Assembly (NCBI GenBank): GCA_028826165.1
Contig: JAPDFW010000078.1
Coordinates: 124,001 to 188,000, forward strand
Source: Anaeramoeba ignava
Lineage: Eukaryota; Metamonada; Anaeramoebidae
Reading direction: 5' to 3'
Length of the DNA: 64,000 nt
The stretch's first letter is position 1. Each line of letters begins with the position of its first letter. The position numbers and the translations under genes were made by a program. Below the pieces are notes generated by a model. It saw only the letters and a program-made list of their open reading frames with translations. It searched no databases and was not told where the DNA came from. Positions 43,618 to 54,290 of the stretch are shown here, piece after piece.

Positions 43618-45899
43618 ATGGCATTAATTGTTCAACCAACAGAAATTGAAATTGAAAAAGCATCTAATTATTTAAAACAAGGAAATCTTGTTGCATTTCC
43701 AACAGAAACAGGTTTTAAATTTTTAACTTAAAATTTTTAACTTAAAATTTTTAAATTAAATTTTTTAACTTAAATTTTTTAACTTAATTGTATTAAAGTT
43801 TATGGACTTGGTGCAGATGCTTTGAATGAAGAAGCAGTAAAAAAAATATTCCAATATAAAGATCGACCACTTAATGATCCAGTTATAGTTCATGTTGAAA
43901 AATATTCACAAGTTCAAGATTTAATAAATTTAACGGAAAAAGAATCAAAATTTTACAAACATTTAACTCAAAATTTTTGGCCTGGTCCTTTAACCATAGT
44001 TGCAAAAGCAACAAGTAAAGTTCCTGATATTATTACTGCTAAATCTGGTTTTGTTGGAATTCGTTCTCCTTCTCATAAAGTTGCTCATGATTTACTTAAA
44101 GTTTCTCAACTTCCTATTGCTGCTCCAAGTGCAAATAGATTTGGTATCATTTGTTTTTTTCTCTTCTTATTCTTTTTTCTTATATTTTTTAGATTGTTAT
44201 TATTATTAAAATTCATTTTAAAATTAAAATTAAAATTCATTTTGAAATTAAAATTAAAATTAAAATTAAAATTAAAATTGAAATTAAAATCAAAATTCAT
44301 TTTAAAATTAAAATTCATTTTAAAATTCATTTTGAAATTAAAATTCATTTTAAAATTCATTTTGAAATTAAAATTAAAATTCATTTTGAAATTAAAATTC
44401 ATTTTGAAATTAAAATTAAAATTAAAATTGAAATTAAAATTAAAATTCATTTTGAAATTAAAATTCATTTTAAAATTCATTTTGAAATTAAAATTCATTT
44501 TAAAATTCATTTTGAAATTAAAATTCATTTTGAAATTAAAATTAAAATTAAAATTAAAATTCATTTTAAAATTAAAATTAAAATTCATTTTGAAATTAAA
44601 ATTCATTTTGAAATTAAAATTAAAATTAAAATTAAAATTCATTTTGAAATTAAAATTAAAATTAAAATTAAAATTCATTTTAAAATTAAAATTCATTTTA
44701 AAATTGAAATTAAAATTCATTTTGAAATTAAAATTCATTTTGAAATTAAAATTAAAATTGAAATTAAAATTAAAATTAAAATTAAAATTCATTTTGAAAT
44801 TAAAATTAAAATTGAAATTAAAATTAAAATTGAAATTAAAATTCATTTTGAAATTAAAATTAAAATTAAAATTAAAATTAAAATTAAAATTAATTTATAA
44901 AATTAAAATTCATTTTGAAATTAAAATTAAAATTAAAATTAAAATTTTGAAATTCATTTTAAAATTAAAATTAAAATTCATTTTGAAATTAAAATTAATT
45001 TATAAATTTAAAATCGGATAAAAAATTTTCATTAAAAAAAAAAAGGTCATGTTTCACCAACAACAGCACAACATGTTTTTGAAGATCTTGGAAAATATCC
45101 TATTACTATTCTTGATGGAGGAAGTACAGTTGTTGGAATAGAATCAACTGTTATGAAATTACAAGAAATTAACGGAAAAATTCAACTTACTTTTTTAAGA
45201 AAAGGAGCAATTTCACCTGAAAATATCAAAGAATCAATTAAAAATATACCTGAATTTAATGATATAGTTGAAATAAATGTTGTTCAAAGAGTTGTTGATT
45301 TGAAGAAAAAAGAAGAAGAACAAAAAGCAAAAGAAAATGAAAATGAAAATGAAAATCAAAATGAAAATCAAAATGAAAATGAAAATGAAGTTTCACCTGG
45401 TTTACACATTACACATTATGCACCTGATAAAGAAACATATTTAATATTGAATATTGATTTAAAACAAGATTTAAAAACTGATTCAAATATCAATCCAAAT
45501 ATTAATTTAAAAAATTATTCAAATATCAATTCAAATTATGAAAAAAAATTCACATTTTCAGAAACTGTTTTAATTGATTTTAAATCACAATTTTTGGATA
45601 TCAAAGATAAATTTTTTGCTTACTCGGATTTATCACCAAATGGAGACGTTGAAGAATCTTCAGTTAATTTATATTCTTTGTTAAGATGGTCTGAAACATT
45701 TCCTCAAACAAAAGTTGTTATTTTGCCTGAAATTACTCAATTTTTTAAAAATTTAACAAAAAATCAAAAAATTCCTTCAATTTTAGATGCTTTAGCTGAT
45801 AGAATGTTTCGTGCTTCATCTGGAAAAACAGCTTTTTTAGATCTTCATAATTATTTTGTTTGTGTTTTTTCAAAATTAGAAAATTTGAAGGAAAATTAA
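43618..45899 (+). CDS. threonylcarbamoyl-AMP synthase (Sua5/YrdC)
   Basis: Three exons, 43618-43711, 43799-44143 and 45046-45899, phase 1 introns, 430 residues. The enzyme makes threonylcarbamoyl-AMP from Thr, bicarbonate and ATP for the t6A37 modification of ANN-reading tRNAs. The YrdC domain shows VAFPTET/VYGLGADA, RPLNDPVIVHV, GFVGIRSPSH, APSANRFG/HVSPTTAQHV and STVVGIESTVM. The C-terminal Sua5 domain shows SPGLHITHYAPD and ALADRMFRASSGKTAFLD, as in archaeal and yeast Sua5. The inter-domain linker has an (EN)n/(QNEN)n run. Both introns interrupt highly conserved motifs exactly, supporting the splice calls. Intron 2 is a 902-bp AT repeat. Confidence 0.95.
44200..45010. repeat. AAATTAAAATTCATTTTG array in Sua5 intron 2
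   Basis: Higher-order mix of AAATTA hexamers and ATTCATTTTGAAATTAAA units. Both strands are open for about 200 codons because the unit length is a multiple of three. No protein character is seen. Confidence 0.9.
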
Positions 45900-46050
45900 A
45901 AAATTAAAATTAAAAATTAAAAATTAAAATTAAAAATTAAAAATAAATTCCTTTTCTTTCCAAATTGGATTTTTATTTTATATTTTATTTAAAAATTTTT
46001 ATTGAAATTTTTATTGAAAATTTAATTGAAAATTGAAAAAGATTTGTTGA

Positions 46051-47581
46051 TTATTTTTCAAAAAAAGGAGAAAAAACTTTTTCAATATAAGATAATTTTG
46101 TGAAATCTTTCAATGATGGTGTATTAAAATGAAGAGGAATTCGTTTTCTTTGAGGTGTTTTTGGTTCATTTCTAATTTGAATTTGATTTTGATTTTGAAT
46201 TTGATTTTGAATTTGATTTTGATTTTGGTTTTGGTTTTGATTTTGAATTTGAATTTGATTTTCATCCGTATCTTCTGTTTTGATTTCATATTCATTTTCC
46301 ATTTCAATTTGATTTTCAGTTTCAGTTTCAGTTTCATTTTCCATTTCAATTAAATTTTCATTTTCATTTTCATTCTCATTTTCATCTGTATTTTCTGTTT
46401 TGATTTCATCTGTATTTTCTGATTCAATTAAATTTTCATTTTCATTTTCATTTTCATTTTCATTTTCATTTTCATTTTCATTTTCATTTTCATTTTCATT
46501 TTCATATTCATATTCATTTTCATATTCATATTCATTTTGATTTTCATTTTCTTTTTCATATTCATATTCATTTTCATTTTCATATTTATATTGATTTTCA
46601 TTTTCATATTCATTTTGATTTTCATTTTCAGTTAAATTTTGATTTTCATTTTCATTTTCATTTTGATTTTGTTTTTGTTTTGAAATTAATCCTAAATCCT
46701 CTTGAAGTAACCTTAGGTTTTCTTCCTCCGAATCTGAATCTGAATCAAATTGTTGAATTTCTTGTTGATTTTCTTGTTGATTTTCTTGTTGAATTTTCTT
46801 GTTGAATTTCTTGTTGAATTTCTTGTTGATTTTCTTGTTGATTTTCTTGTTGAATTTCTTGTTGAATTTCTTGTTGAATTTCTTGTTGATTTTCTTGTTG
46901 ATTTTCTTGTTGATTTTCTTGTTGATTTTTAACTTGAGTATTATTGAGAATAATTGAAGAAGAAACAATTTTATTATCATTTTTTGATTTTTTATATGGT
47001 TCAAATAAAGATAAAAGTGGAAAATCGATTTTTTGATTCTGAATAATAGGAATTCCAATATTTTCATTACAAATTGATAAATTAATAATATATTTAAAAG
47101 AATAAAAATTAAGAATTTCAAAACGCCGAGTTAATCCAAATAATTCTTTTGTTGTTAATTGTTCTTTTTCTAATTATAATTTTTCAATTTAATTTTTTTC
47201 AATTTAATTTTTTTCAATTTAATTTTTTTCAATTTAATTTTTTTTCAATTTAATTTTTTTCAATTTAATTTTTTTTACCGAATTGAAACATTAATCCATT
47301 TGAAATAAATGGATTTTCTAAAACTTCATATTTAAAAATTATTCGTGAAATCATTTCTTGTAAAAAATCTTGTTTGTTTTGTAAATATTTTTTAATCCTT
47401 TTATGACTTTTTAAATTAAAAATTATTTTTAAAAAAAAAATTTAAATTAATTTTTTTAATTTTTTTAATTTTTTTAATAAAAAAATTTCAACTTTTGAAA
47501 TGAAGAAATTAATTGAACAATAATTAATTTTGGGTCTAAAAGAAGAAGATTTGGTTTTGAAAAATGAAATTTAAAAGACAT
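46051..47581 (-). CDS. unknown Q/N/E-rich protein, frame slip inside a repeat
   Basis: Exons 47581-47493, 47406-47279 and 47169-46051 with GT-AG introns. The first 110 residues look globular (MSFKFHFSKPNLLLLDPK, LQEMISRIIFKYEVLENPF, LFGLTRRFEILNFYSFKYI). A (NQQE)n run follows, then DSDSDSEEE, long EN/QN runs and a Lys/Arg tail ending YIEKVFSPFFEK. Within the NQQE run one extra base near 46793-46797 (AATTTTC instead of AATTTC) shifts the frame. The first part would end at a TGA about 50 bp further on. A one-base error, or a real break, must be assumed to link both halves. I do not recognise the family. The gene starts 92 bp from the INTS8 start, head to head. Confidence 0.55.
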
Positions 47582-47673
47582 TTAAAAGAAATGAAAAGAA
47601 AAAAAATGAAAAAATGAAATTGGAAAAAAATATTTTTCATTTTTTTTTTTCATTTTTTTTAAATTAATTATTT

Positions 47674-50600
47674 ATGAAAAAATTTTTTCAATTACTTGAA
47701 AAGGAATCATTTCAAAAACATGTAAAATTTACAAATTCAAATTCAAAAATCAAATTCAAAAATCAAATTCAAAAATCAATTAAAAAATCAATTTCAAAAA
47801 TAAATTTTTTTAGTTGAGTTTATTAAAAAATCAAAGGCTGGGTTTTTATCAAGAAAGAATATTTCCTTCTTGGGTAGAACTTGTTGTATCAATGATTACA
47901 CAATCCAAAATTTCTCAAAATCAAACCAATTCTAATGTTTTTATGAAAAGATGTTCTAAAGTTTGTTAAAATATAAAATTCAAGATTTAAATTTAAAAAA
48001 TATCAAACAGATTTATTTTATTTGAAGATTTAAATTTAAATTATTTTAATTCAAGATTTAAATTTAAAAAATATCAAACAGATTTAAATCAATTCAAGAT
48101 TTAAATTTAATTTATTTTGTTTCAAGATTTAAATTTAAAAAATATCAAACAGATTTATTTTATTTCAAGATTTAAATTTAAAAAATATCAAACAAATTTA
48201 TTTTATTTCAAGATTTAAATTTAATTTATTTATTTGAAGATTTAAATTTAATTTATTTCATTTCAAGATTTAAATTTAATTTATTTTATTTCAAGATTTA
48301 AATTTAAAAAATATCAAACAGATTTATTTTATTTCAAGATTTAAATTTAATTTAATTCATTTCAAGATTTAAATTTAAAAAATATCAAAACAAATTTATT
48401 TTATTTCAAGATTTAAATTTAATTCATTTTATTTCAAGATTTAAATTTAATTTATTTCAATTCAAGATTTATTTTATTTCAAGATTTAAATTTAAAAAAT
48501 ATCAAACAAATTTATTTCAATTCAAGATTTAAATTTAATTCATTTTATTTGAAGATTTAAATTTAAAAAATATCAAACAGATTTATTTTATTTCAAGATT
48601 TAAATTTAATTTATTTTATTTCAAGATTTAAATTTAAAAAATATCAAACAGATTTATTTCAATTCAAGATTTAAATTTAATTTATTTTAATTCAAGATTT
48701 AAATTTAATTTATTTCAATTCAAGATTTAAATTTAAAAAATATCAAACAGATTTATTTTAATTCAAGATTTAAATTTAATTTATTTTATTTGAAGATTTA
48801 AATTTAAAAAATATCAAACAAATTTATTTTAATTCAAGATTTAAATTTAAAAAATATCAAACAAATTTAAATCAATTCAAGATTTAAATTTAATTTAATT
48901 CAATTCAAGATTTAAATTTAATTTATTTTAATTCAAGATTTAAATTTAATTTATTTTAATTCAAGATTTAAATTTAATTTATTTTATTTCAAGATTTAAA
49001 TTTAATTTATTTTATTTCAAGATTTAAATTTAAAAAATATCAAACAGATTTATTTTAATTCAAGATTTAAATTTAATTTATTTTAATTCAAGATTTAAAT
49101 TTAATTCATTTTATTTCAAGATTTAAATTTAATTTATTTTAATTCAAGATTTAAATTTAATTTATTTTAATTCAAGATTTAAATTTAAAAAATATCGAAA
49201 CAGATTTAAATTAATTCAAGATTTAAATTTAATTTATTTTATTTCAAGATTTAAATTTATTTCATTTTATTTCAAGATTTAAATTTAATTTATTTTAATT
49301 CAAGATTTAAATTAAATTTTATTTTAATTTCTAAAATTTTATTTAAAAAATTTAAAAAAATTCTTAGATCATATCTGTTCTTGAAATCCCTCTTAATGAA
49401 TTATTTTTCGAAATTCCTCAACAACACCTTGACTTATTAATAAACCAAATTGATCAATATTGTGAAAAAAAATCAAAATATCTTTCATATTACATCTCAT
49501 TTAATTGCTCTTTACTTAGATATAATCTTGGAATACTCCCAAAATTTAACCTTTCAACAGAAATTGAAAATTGCATAAATTTACTGGAAAACCCCAAAGA
49601 TTCAATTCAAATTTGTGATTTTCTTTTCAAATTTCTGGAACCAATTTCAAAACAGCAAACCAAAAGAAGAAAAAAACAATCAAACAAAAACGATCAAGAA
49701 TTTAATCAAATTTCCCAGAAAGATGCTTTCAATATTTATTCAACTCTTACAGATTATTTTTTCATGCATCAAAAATATCAAAATGCTTATGAATTAATCA
49801 CCCAATTTGAATCATTACAAAAATCAAGTAATTTCGATATTGACAAAGACCAAGATCAAAATAAATCAATTTGGATTAGGATGATGAATGTTAAAAATTT
49901 CAGTTCTTTCATTCTATCTTCAAGAAATAAGGATAATATTAATCCATCCGATTACGAAACCGCACAAAAAGAGCCAATATACCAAATTGAAAAAATGATA
50001 CTCCAAAAAAATATGCAAGAAAATATCATCCTTTTTCTAGAAAATGAACTGATCGAAAACAAACTTGAGTCGCTTCCATTGATTTATCTTTTAAACCTTC
50101 AACAAAGATTTCCCAACAATAACAACTCAAAACAAATTGAAAATGAATCTATTCTCCAAAACCAAATATCTATTTTCGTTCTTTTCAAATTTATTATTCT
50201 TGATGTGGAAAGAAAATCTTATGAAAGAATATTTATTTATCAATTAGCAAAAATTTTTTCTATTTGGAACCAAAAAACAACTTCATTATTCCGAAACATT
50301 TCAATCAAACTCTCTACAAAATATCCCGATCTGAAACAAACTTTGAATTTTTTTTGTAATCATATCCAACTTAAAAGCATTACAGATTCTTTTTTTATCC
50401 AAAAAGATTTAAAATCTCCTTTTAAAAATTCAATATTAGCTCAAATTGAATTGAAAAAAAAAACTATTGACTCTTCACAAAATCCAATTCTTTCGTTTTG
50501 TATGAATCAGAAATATAATCTTTCTCATTTTTTTGTTGATTTATCCTTTCCAAATGAAATGAAAATTGAAAATCAAAACGAAAATAATCAAAATGAAAAT

Positions 50601-52088
50601 CAAAATGAAATGAAAATTGAAAATCAAAAAATCGTTTCTTCTCCAATTTCCAAAAAATCCACATTAATAGATCCCATTTCAATATACTCTAAAAAACTAA
50701 ATATTTTTTATCAATCAAAAAACTTCACAAAAGCTCAAGAATTAATTGAAATTTTGACTCAATCATTCCCAAAAATTCAACAGTTTCATTTCGACAAAAT
50801 CATTTGTAAATACAAAGAAATGGAAATTAACAACAAAAACAACATAGATTCAAAGGAATTAGTAAATCAATCAATAACACTTTTCCAAGAATTTATTCCA
50901 TCTTCAAAATTTATAGAAGATTTTTCATTCCATTTAATAAATTCGAAGCAATATTCTTTATATATTGAATTTTCAACTGAATTGGAAAAAAAATTCCAAA
51001 TAATTCCAAAAGAAACACTGTTATTTACTCAAATATTCCGATTGCTTACTCAAATATTTATTCCTTTCCAAAACAATTATCCTTTTCCAAAACAAATTCA
51101 ACAACAACAACAACAACAACCACCTTTTGACATGGAATTGGAAAAGGAAATTCAAAACAACATTCATTTATTCCGAGAATTTTGGAAAATGATGTTCAAG
51201 CAAAATGTTTCTGAACAAACAAATGGATACCAATTATTTTTTGAACAAGAATCACTTTTCCCGTTGAAAAATATTGCATTTATTGAATTTATCATTTCAC
51301 TTGGAGCAAATGCATTGCATTTTCTAAAGTCAGGAAGACAAATTTCTGTGGATTTGTTTGCGTTATCTCGTTATGGATATTTAGCAACTTTACTTCCGAA
51401 ATTTGAAAATCAAATTTTTGAATTAGAAAATCTCCACAATTTAATTTCTCCAAATAGCGAACCAAGTTTGATCAGATTTACACGCAAATCATTAAAGAAA
51501 GCAATTGTCTGTTATCAAGAAATGAGACGGGAGCAAGAAATAGAAATGACAGAAAATCAGGAATATTTATATCATGTCTGTCTTGGTGATGTATATTTCT
51601 CAAATGCAGATTATTTCAAGGCAATTTCTTCTTATATTTCAGCCTCTTTCCGTTTGTCCAAAATGTTCCAAAATCAAGACCATCTTCTCAAATCAATATT
51701 TGTTGGCTCAACAGTTTTGGAACCACTTGTTTTCTCTTTAAAAACAATTGGAGCTGATAGTTATGTTGCCATTTTGTCTCAATTTACAGAACCTGTTGAT
51801 TATTCGCTTGCTTTCAAATCAATCAAACAAGTTGCTCAAGGTTTTGAACCTCGTATTTTCCAGTTTTTCTGGGATACTACAATTCTCGAAATGCTTGCAA
51901 ATTATCATAAGTCTCTTGGTTTTGATGATTTAGTTGAAAAAATCAATATCTTGATTGCTCAGAAAGAAAGAAATAAACACAATCCTCAAGAAATTCGTTT
52001 GAAATTTATAAATCGTTTGAAAGTTTTTGTTTTCAAAGAACTTTTCAATTCTTTTTGCTCTTTTTCTTCTGATTCTCAATTAAAATAA
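47674..52088 (+). CDS. INTS8: Integrator complex subunit 8
   Basis: Three exons, 47674-47721, 47814-47960 and 49368-52088, all phase 0, 971 residues (human INTS8 about 995). INTS8 helps tether PP2A to the Integrator complex, which cleaves nascent snRNA and other Pol II transcripts in the nucleus. The C-terminal TPR-like part aligns well with remembered INTS8: CLGDVYFSNADYFKAISSYI, YVAILSQFTEPVDYSLAFKS, FFWDTTILEMLANYHKSLG and the closing RLKVFVFKELFNSF. The middle carries QNEN and poly-Gln tracts. Intron 2 is 1407 bp of a two-unit tandem repeat. Its divergent neighbour starts 92 bp away. Confidence 0.85.
47961..49367. repeat. composite tandem repeat filling INTS8 intron 2
   Basis: Two related units alternate irregularly: TTCAAGATTTAAATTTAATTTATTTTA (about 27 bp) and a longer one with AAAAAATATCAAACAGATTT inserted (about 42 bp). 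The array runs from near 47980 to 49330. Confidence 0.92.
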
Positions 52089-52197
52089 AAATAAAAATAA
52101 AAATTAAAGATAAATTAAAAAAGTCCCGAAAAGTAAAAAAAATTTTTTACTCTTTTAAAAAAAAAATTTTTTTAATTTGATTAAGTAATTGAAATTT

Positions 52198-53936
52198 TTA
52201 TAAAAAATTTCTTAATTCTTCAAGAATTTTTCGATTTAAAAAAGCAACCATTTGAGAAGAAGGAAGAAAACCAAACAAAGAAAAAAACTCAAAGCAATTT
52301 GCATTTTTATGTTGAGGAACAAGTTGCTTTCTTAAATTTCTGTAAAAATTTGAAGAAAAAACTAAATTTCGAGAATTTTCAATAACAAATTCTTTATAAG
52401 GTTCAATTCTTTCATGATTTTCATCTTCAAACCAAAGTTGGTAAGAATAGAAAAATGGAGATGAATTTGAAATTGCATAAAGATTGCCATTATATAATGA
52501 TTTTTGAGCAAAATCACACACTTTCCAAAATTCTTGTTTGATATCATCTTTTGATAACAATTTTTGTTTAAAATCAAAGTGCACATTTTTCTTCCTCATT
52601 TTCTTTGGTATTTTTAATGAAAACCCACTAATTTTTGGTTTAACCATTGTGTTTTTTGTGCGATTAATTAAAACAAAGTGCAAAATTCCTGGATATAATT
52701 TGATATAAGAAGAAATTGTGAATTCTGGAATTGGAAGAATATTCAAATAGTTTCTGATTGTAAATTTGAATTTCTCAGCAATTTCTCTCATTTTTTTTCT
52801 TTGAGCTTCTTGTGCAATTTCTTGGTATTCAGGATCAATTATAAAAACTAAAAATAGTGAATCCATAAGTTTTGCTGAATAAACAGGAAAAGATTGTTCT
52901 TCTGGTTGAGAGAAATACAGCATTTCTTGAGAATCATGTAAAATTGATCTATATTCAAGACTTTGAGCATTATTTGAAATCAAGTTTTCGTCTTTTTCTT
53001 TTTCTTTTTCTTTTCTATTTTTATATTTTTATATTTTAATATTTTAATATTTATTTAATATTTTAATATTTATTTAATATTTAAATATTTTTATATTTTA
53101 TACTCATCATCTTGTTCTTGTTGCACTTTTTCATGAAGAAATGAACTTGTGGAAATCATACTATCATTCATATCAACTTCCAAATCAGAATTATCACTAG
53201 TTTTTTCATTTTCTAAAGCAAATTGATCAACAAATTTATCATCACTATTTTCCGTTTTAGATTTCTTTTTAAAATTATCTTCAAAATGAAATAAACTTTC
53301 CAAATAAATCATTAAATTCAAAAGATCATTTTCATTCACAATCAATTTATGTTTTTTTTTAGATTTGACTTGAGATAAAATCTTAAGATCAGAAAACAAA
53401 AAAGCTTGCAAAATACCATCATTTTGATAAACAGTGTCTTGCAAAAAAGTATGGAATTGAACATATAAAGATTTATTTCGAGTTGCCTCCAAAGAATGGA
53501 GTCTAAAATTCTGGAAATTATCACACAAATAATTATAACTGTGAATTAATTTATGGATTTCTTGTTTAACTGAAGCTTGAATTTGTCGAGATTGTTGAAG
53601 ATTTTTGAAATATTCTTTTCCAAATCGAAAAAGGAAAATATTATGAATTATATTTAGTTGATGAATTGAAAAAATAAATGGTTCTTCCTTTGTTGTCAAA
53701 ACTAAAAAAATCACATTGTCAAAATTAATTGTAATTAAACTTGATTTTTCTGCTTTTATAATTTCTAATTTTTCATTTAATTTGTGAAGAATTGTATTGC
53801 ATGTTAAAAATGGTAAAATTAATGCATCATATCTTATTTCTTTTAAATCCCATTTCCTTTTTTTTGCTTGTTGGGGATCAAGTTGTTGATGAAAAATTGG
53901 AAGACCTAATTCATTTGTAATATGAAATCTTTTCAT
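52198..53936 (-). CDS. HPS1-like subunit of BLOC-3
   Basis: Two exons, 53936-53104 and 53014-52198, phase 2, 549 residues. HPS1 with HPS4 forms BLOC-3, the exchange factor for Rab32/38 in lysosome-related organelle formation. Three longin-like parts are suggested. The best match to remembered HPS1 is in the C-terminal third: LYPGILHFVLINRTKNTMVKP, FFYSYQLWFEDEN, NFYRNLRKQLVP and a final NRKILEELRNF helix. N-terminal blocks (NVIFLVLTTKE, LNIIHNIFLFRFGKEYF) fit the first longin domain. The linker is acidic and Ser-rich. The first intron bases GTATAA overlap an in-frame run to a stop, so the splice is needed to join both halves. No HPS4 gene is seen in the window. Confidence 0.8.
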
Positions 53937-54003
53937 TTTTATTATTAATTAATTAAAAAAGAAAAAAAATGAAAAAAAATAAAATTAAATTAAATTAAAA
54001 AGA

Positions 54004-54046
54004 TTTTCTCCTTTTTTTTTTTTTAATTAAATTTTCTCCTTTTTTA
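54004..54046 (+). promoter_or_regulatory. paired TTTTCTCCTTTTTT motif between HPS1 and the ankyrin gene
   Basis: Two copies about 28 bp apart in the 354-bp divergent spacer. Orientation is the same as upstream of the EPG5-like gene and GOST paralogue 2. Confidence 0.3.
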
Positions 54047-54290
54047 CGTTAAAAAAAAATAAAATTAAAACTTAGAATTAAACTTAGAATTAAATTTCGA
54101 AATTATTCCTTTTAATAAATTTAATCAAAAATGGTCAAAATTCTTTTTATTTTTCTTTTGTTTAACGTTTTTTTTTTTTTAATTAATTAAATAATTAAAA
54201 AATTTTTTTTTGTTTTTTTTTTCAATTATATTTTTTCATTTTTTTTTCTTGTTGTTTCTTCTTCTTCTTTTTTTTTGGTTTTTTTTTTAA

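Noticed and set aside
44106-44846. Reverse-strand FNFN/KMNF repeat protein
   Set aside because: Lies in the Sua5 intron; no non-repetitive part of its own.
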